A DNA stretch of 64,000 nucleotides from Panacibacter ginsenosidivorans (lineage in GTDB: Bacteria; Bacteroidota; Bacteroidia; Chitinophagales; Chitinophagaceae), in the NCBI RefSeq assembly GCF_007971225.1, contig NZ_CP042435.1, forward strand, positions 1,178,001-1,242,000, in the 5' to 3' direction. The notes beneath the pieces were generated by a model that saw nothing but the letters and a program-made list of their open reading frames with translations, was not told the DNA's origin and did not search any database. The translations under genes and the position numbers were made by a program. Each line of letters starts with the position of its first letter. Within the stretch, counting starts at the first letter, position 1. Below are positions 1-8,556 of this stretch, one piece after another.

Positions 1-1477
1 TTCGCTCTTCACACCAGCCATCTCCTTCTTGAATTTCTTTAACAAGATTGAGAATATTTTTTTCCGTCCATTCTTTTGTACGGTTCCACTGAATAACATT
101 TTTACCGTGTTCGAGGGAAATGGGGCGTGGTTTGCCATCTAATCCCATTCTTCCCCAATCCCACAACTTGAAAGTAAAAATGTAAGGCGTGGCGCTTATT
201 TCAAGTACAACGGTGTTGGCGCCGGAGCAGTGAACAGTACCAGCGGGTATTGAAACATGGTCATGTTTTTTTACCTGCCATTTTTGTACAAATTTTTCTG
301 CATCAAAATTGTGACCGTTACTTTGTGCAGATTCAAGTTCTGCAACCATCGCAGCAGGATCAATCTTTTCTTTTAAACCGAGATAAACAAATGCTTCATT
401 TTTGGCATCCAAAAAATAATAGCTTTCATCCTGCGTGTAAGGCATACCGAATTTTTCTTTGATATATTTTTTTAAAGGATGAACCTGTAAACTAAGATTA
501 CCACCTTCCATTGTATCAAGGAAATCAAACCTTATAGGAAATTCATCACCAAAGCTTTTGTAGACGGGTTTTCCAAGCAATGCTTCGGGTTGAAAGAAGA
601 CAACATTAATGGATGGTATTTCTATTACTTCATTTTGAAAGCGCATCATTAAACTGTTTTCTTCGGGCACACAATCAAAACCCCATGCAAAATTTTGTTC
701 GCTTCTGTCGAGATCGCAAACTTCTTTTAACCATTGACCACCCCATGGACCAGGATCAAAAAATGGAACAACACGAAATGGCCTCGTAACAACATATTCT
801 AATGCTTCTTTTAATGCAACGGCAGTAATTAGTTTTGGATTTTCTTCAATCGTTGTATCAAGTATATAATCGATCTTATCAAATATTTTTTTCTTATGCC
901 TGTCACACACCCGCCAGTCAACGAAATAAGCATGCTTGTATTTATAAGCGAATGAATCTGTTTTATTATTACGACCAATATTGCCAACAGCATCTCTTCG
1001 GAAGCGCAATTGAATTTCCCAGCGTGGCATATCTGCATATACAATCAATGCAGCTTCCTTACAAACCAACGTGGCACCTATGCCAATTACTATTACAATT
1101 CCTTTATCCACAGCAGCAATTTGTTGCTGTAAGTCAGAAATCTTTTGTCCATCAAAATAACTTTCCAATTCAAGTGGAGTGACATAACCAAACACAGGAT
1201 CATCCGTTACAAATGGCTGAACGATTTCTGCAATAATCGTTTCATCTTTCATTGCGGATGCAGCATTAATTAATAATGCAGAATTCATTTCTTCTTTTAA
1301 ATGTTTGATGATCTCCTTTACAAAAACGCCATGATAGCATTCAACAGCAACAATAATTTTTTCTTTGCCAGAAATCTTTACCGCCTTATTAATTTCATCA
1401 ATAACCGCATCCCATCCTGAATAACAGGTATGACCTTTTATACTTACTTCCGGAAATTTATCATAATTCGATTTCAT
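1..1477 (-). CDS. Class I mannose-6-phosphate isomerase-like protein with long N-terminal extension (partial)
   Basis: The reading frame runs from ATG at 1477 leftwards without a stop to the window edge (492 codons seen). From about residue 235 it matches class I phosphomannose isomerases (cupin fold, Zn-dependent mannose-6-P/fructose-6-P interconversion): WGGQW, a QVHP metal motif near residue 320 and an AGTVHCSG motif near residue 424. Residues 1-230 form an extra domain I cannot assign; it has hydrophobic strands (KIIVAVE, GIVIVIGIGATL) but no intact P-loop. Ordinary enzymes of this class are 300-400 residues, so this is a long variant. It starts 15 bp after the ROK kinase stop and is probably cotranscribed with it. 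The family is fairly clear; the substrate is inferred. Confidence 0.8.
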   Translation of the reverse strand, partial: MKSNYDKFPEVSIKGHTCYSGWDAVIDEINKAVKISGKEKIIVAVECYHGVFVKEIIKHLKEEMNSALLINAASAMKDETIIAEIVQPFVTDDPVFGYVTPLELESYFDGQKISDLQQQIAAVDKGIVIVIGIGATLVCKEAALIVYADMPRWEIQLRFRRDAVGNIGRNNKTDSFAYKYKHAYFVDWRVCDRHKKKIFDKIDYILDTTIEENPKLITAVALKEALEYVVTRPFRVVPFFDPGPWGGQWLKEVCDLDRSEQNFAWGFDCVPEENSLMMRFQNEVIEIPSINVVFFQPEALLGKPVYKSFGDEFPIRFDFLDTMEGGNLSLQVHPLKKYIKEKFGMPYTQDESYYFLDAKNEAFVYLGLKEKIDPAAMVAELESAQSNGHNFDAEKFVQKWQVKKHDHVSIPAGTVHCSGANTVVLEISATPYIFTFKLWDWGRMGLDGKPRPISLEHGKNVIQWNRTKEWTEKNILNLVKEIQEGDGWCEER

Positions 1478-1492
1478 CAATCTGCTCAATTT

Positions 1493-2434
1493 TTATTCAT
1501 TCGTTACTAAATAACCCGCGCCTAAAAGTGCTGCTGTTGCAGGAAAAGATGCTGCTTCAATTTTTACTTTTCCCCATGGCGTCCATGCATGTGCGTCTGT
1601 TTGTTGCTGTATGTATGGAATAATATAATCACTGCTTGCCATGATACCACCCGTCAACAATAATATTTCAGGATCGTATGCATGAATAAGATTTATTGCG
1701 CACGCAGACCATACATGAAGGCTTTCTTCTTTTATTTTATTTGCTAATGCATCTCCCTGTTCTGCACACCTGAAAATAGATTCGAAATCTATTGTTGACT
1801 CTTTTGCCAGCTTGCTGTTTGCAAATCCTTCAGCGTTTTTTACTTTGGCGGCGATGCACCATGTTGAAGCTTCTGTTTCTACACATCCCTTATTGCCACA
1901 GTTGCATTGCGATCCTTTGTAGTTAATAATAAAATGTCCACCTAATATTCCAGCGGTAAAATGCTTACCTCTTAATAACTTCCCTTCTATAACTGCTGAA
2001 CTTCCAACACCAGTACCCAATGTCATCAACACTACATTTTCATAATCTTTTGCTTTACCAAATTTCCATTCGCCTATCAATGCAGCACGTGCATCATTTT
2101 CCATGGAAAGTTTTAAACCCAATGCTTCTTTACACCAGCTTTCGAAATCTATTTCCGGTGCATCTCCAAATTTTTTATCTATCGAAAGAATTCTTTTTTG
2201 TTTACTGTCAACTATTCCCGGAACCGCCATTCCTAATCCTGCCAGATCATTCAATGAAATTTTATGTTCTGCTAATAATTTAATAATTGCATTTTTTACA
2301 TGTGGCAATCTTTCTCTTAATCCATTTGCAGATAATGCATCTATTGATGTTGTCCCTACAACTACATGTGCCTGCACCAGACCAATTTTTATTTTGGTTC
2401 CCCCGAGATCTATTGCCAGTGCAGGTTTATTCAT
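1493..2434 (-). CDS. ROK-family sugar kinase
   Basis: Probably phosphorylates a hexose in the cytoplasm using ATP. Visible are the N-terminal phosphate-binding motif DLGGTK (9-14), VPGIVD (71-76), END (112-114), TLGTGVG (138-144) and the ROK zinc motif CNCGNKGC (177-184) followed by E186. Length (313) is normal for the family. One oddity: the usual ExGH sugar-contact motif reads LGGH at 164-167, so the conserved Glu is Leu. It sits between SusD and the PMI-like gene in the same direction, which suggests the pair converts an imported hexose into fructose-6-phosphate. Glucose, mannose, fructose and N-acyl sugars all remain possible. Confidence 0.85.
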   Translation of the reverse strand: MNKPALAIDLGGTKIKIGLVQAHVVVGTTSIDALSANGLRERLPHVKNAIIKLLAEHKISLNDLAGLGMAVPGIVDSKQKRILSIDKKFGDAPEIDFESWCKEALGLKLSMENDARAALIGEWKFGKAKDYENVVLMTLGTGVGSSAVIEGKLLRGKHFTAGILGGHFIINYKGSQCNCGNKGCVETEASTWCIAAKVKNAEGFANSKLAKESTIDFESIFRCAEQGDALANKIKEESLHVWSACAINLIHAYDPEILLLTGGIMASSDYIIPYIQQQTDAHAWTPWGKVKIEAASFPATAALLGAGYLVTNE

Positions 2435-2440
2435 TTTATT

Positions 2441-2497
2441 TTTTATTCAGCTTTATATCTTTTGGCATCACCTGTTGTGTCACTCACTTGTACGTTC
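2441..2497 (-). repeat. Dispersed repeat copy 1, core form B
   Basis: Minus-strand copy with core GTGAGTGACACAAC and head GAACGTACAAG; the tail ends 6 bp before the ROK start codon. Head-to-head partner of copy 2. Confidence 0.85.
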
Positions 2498-2598
2498 GAA
2501 ACATTAATGAGCAAAGTCAAAATTCAAAAAGTAAAAAGTGAAAATGTGTTAGTCCTTTTTTTGAATTTTTCATTTTCACTTTTGACTTATATGCTACA

Positions 2599-2658
2599 GT
2601 ACAAGTGTGCGACGCAAGGAACGATGATATATGTACTATCGTTTGGTACATAAAAATT
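2599..2658 (+). repeat. Dispersed repeat copy 2, core form A
   Basis: Core GTGTGCGACGCAAG; tail reaches to 9 bp from the susD-like stop. Between copies 1 and 2 lies an A-rich inverted repeat (arms with AAAAGTGAAAATG). Confidence 0.85.
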
Positions 2659-2667
2659 CTTTCTTCA

Positions 2668-4152
2668 CTAATAACCTGTGTTCTGAACGAGATTTGGATT
2701 CAGATCAATTTCACGTTGCGGCAATGGAAACAAATAATGTTTTGTCTGCGGCGTAACGCCCGGCTTTGCAATGGGTACAAGCGTTTCAAGCGTATGCGTA
2801 CGTGCAAGATCGAACCATCGCTGACCTTCTGCAACAAACTCCCAACGTCTTTCTTTCAGCACTGCTGCACGAAATTCCTCCTGCGATAAATTAGTGTAAT
2901 CAGGCAATGCATCACGGTAAACAGTGCCATCGAAACGTGCACGTTTGCGCACCATGTTTATGTATGTGTATGCGTCTGCAGTATTACCTAATTCATTACT
3001 TGCTTCAGCAAGCATGAGCAGCACATCTGCATAACGGATCACAGGATAATCATTTGCAGTACCATTTGCTTTAGGCTCTGCAATACGATCCCAATATTTT
3101 TGTATGTAAGGTTTGATACTTGTAATAGACCCATCGGGGTTATGAACTTCTGTTACAAAAGTTACAGCGCGTCTTCTGTCATTTGCATCATAACTATCGT
3201 ATAGATCTTGCGTGGGCACCTGCCAGCCTTGTGCATTCTCTACACCTTCGGCACTCAATGCAGTAGGCAATAAACGCACATTAAACTGACCAACTTCCCA
3301 GAAAATAATTGCACCGCCGGCATCACCAAAGCCCACCGAAAAAATTGCCTCTTTACCACCGCGACTAGAGAGTTTAAATACATCAGCAAAGTCATCCCAC
3401 AAAGCATATTCGCCGGAATTGATTACCTCTTTGCATTTTGCAGCGCAGTTTGTATAATCACCTCTTGTAAGATAAACCTTTGCCAGCAAAGCTTTTGCTG
3501 CACCGCTTGTTGCACGACCACGACCATCACCCGGAGGATAATTCAATGGTAATGATTCGGCATCAGATAGATCACTGATTATTTGTGCATATATATCATC
3601 AACACTTGAGATTGATGGTGTTAATGGTTCTGATTCTTTCAATACTAATGGAATGCTGCCAAACATGCGCACCATATCAAAGTATAACATGCCACGTAAA
3701 AACTTCGCTTCATTCACCAAACGCGTTCTGAGTGTAGCATCCATTTGTATCAATGGAATTCTTTCGATGGCAATATTTGCTAATGTTATTGTTTTATAAT
3801 GTGTGTACCAGATTTCCTGCAATGCATTATTTTGAGAACTGTAAGTAAATGTTGCAGTCTGATCGTAGTAAGGAGAAAATATTTCCTGGTTATTCATCTC
3901 ATCAGATGCGAGACCCGCAGTTACCCAAAATGAATTAAGATATACACCCGCATAAGAACCCGAGCTGATTGAATTGAGCCACGCATAAATTGCATTTACT
4001 GCAAAAACTGCATCCTGCTCTGTTTGATAGAAGTTAGTAACAGCGACTACATTTTTTGGATCTTCAGTAAGGAATTTTTTACAGGAAGGAGTAATCATCG
4101 TTAACAATAAAACGAATGCTGCAGGTTTTATAAAATTATATGTTGATTTCAT
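2668..4152 (-). CDS. SusD/RagB-family outer-membrane glycan-binding lipoprotein
   Basis: Surface-exposed lipoprotein that forms the lid of a SusC transporter and captures glycans. The N-terminus is a lipoprotein signal with Cys at about residue 24 (MITPSCKKF). The body has SusD features: an early TEDP segment, a TPR-like helical core (ALLAKVYLTRGDYTNC), and the conserved C-terminal YADVLLMLAEASNELG and KERRWEFVAEGQRWFDLART blocks. Length (494) is typical. The gene starts 20 bp after the susC-like stop, so the two are surely cotranscribed. The ligand cannot be read from sequence. Two head-to-head intergenic repeats separate it from the ROK gene. Confidence 0.95.
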   Translation of the reverse strand: MKSTYNFIKPAAFVLLLTMITPSCKKFLTEDPKNVVAVTNFYQTEQDAVFAVNAIYAWLNSISSGSYAGVYLNSFWVTAGLASDEMNNQEIFSPYYDQTATFTYSSQNNALQEIWYTHYKTITLANIAIERIPLIQMDATLRTRLVNEAKFLRGMLYFDMVRMFGSIPLVLKESEPLTPSISSVDDIYAQIISDLSDAESLPLNYPPGDGRGRATSGAAKALLAKVYLTRGDYTNCAAKCKEVINSGEYALWDDFADVFKLSSRGGKEAIFSVGFGDAGGAIIFWEVGQFNVRLLPTALSAEGVENAQGWQVPTQDLYDSYDANDRRRAVTFVTEVHNPDGSITSIKPYIQKYWDRIAEPKANGTANDYPVIRYADVLLMLAEASNELGNTADAYTYINMVRKRARFDGTVYRDALPDYTNLSQEEFRAAVLKERRWEFVAEGQRWFDLARTHTLETLVPIAKPGVTPQTKHYLFPLPQREIDLNPNLVQNTGY

Positions 4153-4172
4153 AATGGCTTATTTGTTGAATA

Positions 4173-7100
4173 CTAAAATCCTACGTTGATACCGATTGTA
4201 TAAGTTTTTGTTTGCGGATAACCACCATAGTCAATGCCAATCAATGTCGTGCTTTGTCCATAAGTGTTCGCCTCCGGATCGTAGCCGGTGTAATCAGTTA
4301 ACGTCCATAAATTGGTAGCACCCGCATAGATGCGAAGACTTTGTATACCTGTCTTCTTTAAAATATTTGCAGGCATACGATAAGCAAGTGTAACATTCTT
4401 CAATCTTATATATGATGCATCTTCAACAATGTTGGAAGAGAATATACCCACATCAAGGCTTCCATTTGATAAGGCTCTTGGATATTTATTATTTGGATTT
4501 TCAGGCGTCCACCTGTTCAATGCGGCTTCTGCCAACACATTATTCTGACCAGTAAAATTTAAGAGATCAAGATTATTTAAGTTAGCCATTTTATTGCCCT
4601 CTGATCCCTGGAAGAAAAAGCTGAGGTCAATATTTTTAAAAGAGAAAGTATTGTTGAAACCCCATGTAAATTTTGGTTGTGCATTACCAAGTAATGTTCT
4701 GTCATCTGCATTAATTACACCATCTCCATTAATGTCTTTATATTTTCTATCACCGGCTTTTGCAACAGATGCAGGATTTGGAGAAGTGGGCTCTTGTCCT
4801 ATTAACACCGGGCTGCTTGCAGCTTCAGCATCTGATTGAAAGATGCCATCAAATTCATAACCATAAAATGTACCTATCGGTAATCCCTGTCTTAAAATAA
4901 TTCCACCGGGAAGCAGAATATCTGTGCTGGTATTGAGATTTGTCATCTCATTTTTATTGATAGAAACATTTAGCGAAGTGCTCCATTTTAAAGCTCCTGT
5001 TGTATTGATGGTTTTTAAATCAAGGTCAAAACCTTTGTTTACGATATTACCAACATTCAATAAAGTTGAAGTAAAACCGGAAGTTGATGGAATCGGCGTA
5101 GAAAGCAAGAGATCAAAAGTTTTCTTATTGTAATAATCACCGGTAAATGTAATACGGTTACTAAACAAACTAATATCAACACCAATGTCTAATTGCTTTG
5201 TGCTTTCCCATTTCAGATCTTTATTTACATAGCTTAATGGTTCGCGGCCCGTATATACTTCACTGCCTTGTGAACTGTTGAATACACCTTCACCGTATGG
5301 ACCGACTAATGCAAGTGATTGGTATGGTGGTATAGCCTGATTACCCACTACACCATAGCTTGCACGAAATTTTAAATCAGAAATAGCATGAACATCTTTC
5401 ATGAAATTTTCTTTGGATATGCGCCATGCAAACGCGCCGGAAGGGAAGAAACCATATTTGTTTCCTTCAGCAAATTTTGAAGACCCATCAGAGCGACCTG
5501 TTACTGTAAATAGGTATTTATCCTTGATTGTATAGTTTACCCTGCCAAAGAAAGAAACAAGACTCCATTTAGATTCACCATTGAAAGGTTTTTGTGGGTT
5601 AAGCGCTGCAGATATATCATGGTAACCTGTTCTGTCGTCAGGAAAATCAAAAGCATAAACAAATAAGCTTTCATTTTGGAATTGCTGTACCGTAAACCCA
5701 GCAACTGCATTTATGGAATGCTCATTCTTAAACTGCTTTGAATAATTCAATGTGTTTTCATTAAGCCATGTTAAACCTTGCACAGTTCCGAGTGATGCTT
5801 CTCCTTTACTCGCCTGGGCTCTTTTCAAATAATACGGCGCATATGAATTTTCTTTATTGGAGAAAGCATCCAAACCAAAACTGGTTTTAAACTCAAGCCC
5901 TTCCATTAACTTATACCTGGCATATATATTTCCAAGGAATCTTGATGATACCGTATAGGAATTGTATTTATCAACTTCTGCAACAGGATTACCTAATAAT
6001 TTGCCCCGGTCATTTTCATATGTATAGCCACCTACAACTGTTGAATCATAAATTGGTAGTATAGGGTTAAACAACATGGCATCTGTTACAACACCCGGAA
6101 CAATTGTTCCAGCATTGGTCAATACACCATTCGATGTAACTCTTGCATAGGTAACACTTGTACCAACAGTAAGTCTTTTACTTACATCCCTGTCAAGATT
6201 GGAACGGAAGGAATAACGTTTAAAATCTGAATTCTTAATAATACCATCCTGTGCAAAGTAAGAACCTGTTATAGAGTATTTGGTTTTATCATCACCTCCC
6301 GAAAACGTTAACTGGTAGTTTGCCATAGGCGCTGTTCTAAGCACTGCATCCTGCCAGTCAGTTGTAGTAAGGTTCTTAGGGTTTACATAGATAGGCGTTT
6401 GGTTTGCATTCAACTTTGCTTCGTTCACAAAATCACCAAACTGGTGTGCATCCAATACATGAATTTTATTAGCTATTTCCTGTTGACCATAATAACTGTC
6501 CAGCGTTACGGAACCTTTACCCGCTCTTCCTCTTTTAGTTGTAATGATCACCACTCCATTTGCACCTCTTGATCCATAGATGGCGGTTGCCGATGCATCT
6601 TTTAAAATTTCTATTGATTCAATATCATTAGGATTGATGGCGGCTAATGGCCCAATACGTGGACCAAGTGTAACGCCTGTATTCATATCGTTACCATCAC
6701 TGCTTATGAGCATTCCATCTATTACATACAATGGTTCATTGCCAGCATTAATAGAGGTGGTACCTCGTATTCTTATAGATGTTTCAGCGCCTGGTTTTCC
6801 AGATAATTGCGTAACCTGTACACCTGCTGCTCTTCCCTGCAGCGCCTGGTCAAAACTCGTTGCAGGCACAGCTTTTAGTTCATCCGCTTTTACAGAAACA
6901 ACTGAACCGGTAAGATCGCTTTTCTTTACCGTGCCATAACCGATCACTACTACCTGCGACAATTCATTCTTCTCTTCTATCAATACTACATCAAAAGATG
7001 TTTTATTTTTTACATTCACTTCCTGTTTTGCATAACCAACATAAGAAAATACAAGAGTAGTTTCATTGCCCGACACATTAATGCTATAAGAACCACTATC

Positions 7101-7283
7101 ATTTGTTGTAACAATCGTTGATGTGCCTTTCACCTGTACGGTAACACCAGCTAATACTTCCCCTGTTTCTGTGGTTACTTTACCGGTAATCTTTTTAGAA
7201 GTTTGTGCCGCGAGCTTTCCCGGACAAATAAATGCAGATAGCAAAAGCAATACAAGCAATCTCGTTAATGGTAATTTTTTCAT
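4173..7283 (-). CDS. SusC/RagA-family TonB-dependent outer-membrane transporter
   Basis: Imports glycan fragments across the outer membrane using TonB energy. Order of parts: signal peptide (1-26), a carboxypeptidase-regulatory-like beta-sandwich (about 33-108, with GEVLAGVTVQVKGT), the SusC-type segment VVVIGYGTVKKSDLTGSV (about 110-128), a plug domain with LRIRG/IRIRGTTS and NGVVIITTKRG motifs (to about 250), then a barrel ending in a C-terminal Phe (GINVGF). Length (1036) is normal. Partner of the adjacent SusD-like lipoprotein. There is no N-terminal extension of the anti-sigma-signalling type, so regulation more likely comes from the neighbouring GntR protein. Confidence 0.96.
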   Translation of the reverse strand: MKKLPLTRLLVLLLLSAFICPGKLAAQTSKKITGKVTTETGEVLAGVTVQVKGTSTIVTTNDSGSYSINVSGNETTLVFSYVGYAKQEVNVKNKTSFDVVLIEEKNELSQVVVIGYGTVKKSDLTGSVVSVKADELKAVPATSFDQALQGRAAGVQVTQLSGKPGAETSIRIRGTTSINAGNEPLYVIDGMLISSDGNDMNTGVTLGPRIGPLAAINPNDIESIEILKDASATAIYGSRGANGVVIITTKRGRAGKGSVTLDSYYGQQEIANKIHVLDAHQFGDFVNEAKLNANQTPIYVNPKNLTTTDWQDAVLRTAPMANYQLTFSGGDDKTKYSITGSYFAQDGIIKNSDFKRYSFRSNLDRDVSKRLTVGTSVTYARVTSNGVLTNAGTIVPGVVTDAMLFNPILPIYDSTVVGGYTYENDRGKLLGNPVAEVDKYNSYTVSSRFLGNIYARYKLMEGLEFKTSFGLDAFSNKENSYAPYYLKRAQASKGEASLGTVQGLTWLNENTLNYSKQFKNEHSINAVAGFTVQQFQNESLFVYAFDFPDDRTGYHDISAALNPQKPFNGESKWSLVSFFGRVNYTIKDKYLFTVTGRSDGSSKFAEGNKYGFFPSGAFAWRISKENFMKDVHAISDLKFRASYGVVGNQAIPPYQSLALVGPYGEGVFNSSQGSEVYTGREPLSYVNKDLKWESTKQLDIGVDISLFSNRITFTGDYYNKKTFDLLLSTPIPSTSGFTSTLLNVGNIVNKGFDLDLKTINTTGALKWSTSLNVSINKNEMTNLNTSTDILLPGGIILRQGLPIGTFYGYEFDGIFQSDAEAASSPVLIGQEPTSPNPASVAKAGDRKYKDINGDGVINADDRTLLGNAQPKFTWGFNNTFSFKNIDLSFFFQGSEGNKMANLNNLDLLNFTGQNNVLAEAALNRWTPENPNNKYPRALSNGSLDVGIFSSNIVEDASYIRLKNVTLAYRMPANILKKTGIQSLRIYAGATNLWTLTDYTGYDPEANTYGQSTTLIGIDYGGYPQTKTYTIGINVGF

Positions 7284-7341
7284 TGCAGGAATCGTTGAGT
7301 AAATGAGTTATATGCTGACTTTACAGAATCGCTTTTTCGTT

Positions 7342-7402
7342 ATTTTTTGAGCCCGGCTTTATTACTGCTATTAGGCTTTCGTTGCGTCGCACACTGCAAC
7401 AC
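7342..7402 (-). repeat. Dispersed repeat copy 3, core form A
   Basis: Core GTTGCGTCGCACAC on the plus strand; degenerate head. Tail points to the SusC start codon. Confidence 0.8.
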
Positions 7403-7505
7403 ATAGAACATTATTGCGCATGATGCAAGCATCAGCAAACTAATCAAAAAGTAAGAATGTTCATACATATTAATGTGCAAATTTTAATTATTGAAACAAA
7501 GATCC

Positions 7506-8246
7506 CTAACCTCTTTCTATATCTATAGTATAAGTAAACCTGTCTGCACGATAATAGCCTACATTATATTCTATGGGTCTGTCACCCGGATCGAACACAA
7601 CTCTTTTGCGAAATAATATTGGATCTCCAACCGCAACCTTCAACACTTCAGATAATTCATCATCGGCAAGTATAGCACTTATGCCTTCCCTTGAAATGGC
7701 TGCAGATGTATGATGTTCATTTTCCAGCATCTCGTATAATGGCTTCGAAAAATCTTCATCTCCCGTTAATCCAATACGTGGGTGGAAATAAGAAATAAAA
7801 TAAACAATCGGTTCAGAAGCTATGCCACGCACTCTTTCCAGCTTCAGAATTTTTGTTTTCTTATCTATGTTAAACACTTTACTGAGTTCACTATCCGCTA
7901 CTTCCCAGCTTATCTTTAAACTGTAGTTTCTGAACTTTACACCCTTCTCATCCATTTCATGGGTAAAGCTTGTCCATTTGTTTAGCTTGGTAGTAATATT
8001 CTTATTAGCAACTTTGGTTCCTACACCTTTTTTCCTGATCAATAACTTTTCATATACCAATTTGTTGGTTGCCTGTCGTACTGTATTTCGTGATATGCCG
8101 AGCTTCTTTGCAATGTCTACTTCGTTAGGTAACAGTTTTCCGTTTTGGTATTCCGGTTGTTCTATCAGCTTTCGCAAAAGATCTTCTACCTGGTAGTGAA
8201 GTGGTAATACACTGCTGTGATCTATTACAAAAGATTCCTTGGCCAT
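7506..8246 (-). CDS. GntR/HutC-family transcriptional regulator
   Basis: Cytoplasmic DNA-binding regulator. Residues about 12-78 form the GntR winged helix (PLHYQVEDLLRKLI, LPNEVDIAKKLGISRNTVRQATNKL), and residues about 95-240 match the UTRA effector-binding domain (VRGIASEPIVYFISYF, FRKRVVFDPGDRPIEYNVGYYRADRFTY). Regulators of this type usually bind a phosphorylated sugar or amino sugar. It lies upstream of the SusC/SusD genes in the same direction and opposite the acetylesterase gene, so it probably controls both units. The AT-rich divergent spacer contains a TTTATAATTATAAA palindrome that could be an operator, but this is a guess. Confidence 0.93.
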   Translation of the reverse strand: MAKESFVIDHSSVLPLHYQVEDLLRKLIEQPEYQNGKLLPNEVDIAKKLGISRNTVRQATNKLVYEKLLIRKKGVGTKVANKNITTKLNKWTSFTHEMDEKGVKFRNYSLKISWEVADSELSKVFNIDKKTKILKLERVRGIASEPIVYFISYFHPRIGLTGDEDFSKPLYEMLENEHHTSAAISREGISAILADDELSEVLKVAVGDPILFRKRVVFDPGDRPIEYNVGYYRADRFTYTIDIERG

Positions 8247-8556
8247 TGAAATTTTATTTGTTTAAATGTTCAGACATAGTAAAATTGATTTATTTTCACA
8301 TTCCGAACAAATTTTTTTTATAATTATAAAATATAATTGCCTTGTGCTGATCTGATTCCTTTGTAAATAATTTTTGTAGCAGAATTTCGACAATGAATTA
8401 ATAAGTCAGTTTTAAGTAATGTATTGCAAGGTGATAAAAATTTTGAAGCTATATATTGTTGAATAGTATTACTGCCGTACCAGTGAGTGACACAACAAAA
8501 GCATCATAGCAGTAATACAGTTGGTTCCAAAAAATGTCTTTCCTAAAAATAGTTTT
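8247..8556. other. 310-bp divergent spacer, GntR to acetylesterase
   Basis: AT-rich, with a TTTATAATTATAAA palindrome near 8316-8329 as a possible operator and repeat copy 4 at its right end. Confidence 0.45.
8477..8534 (+). repeat. Dispersed repeat copy 4, core form B
   Basis: GTACCAGTGAGTGACACAAC with a full tail (AATAGCAGTAATACAG-like, GGTTCCAAAAAA). Upstream of the acetylesterase gene. Confidence 0.85.

Noticed and set aside
250-1182. Two plus-strand ORFs (70 and 115 codons)
   Set aside because: They lie antisense within the long open PMI-like frame that has clear family motifs.
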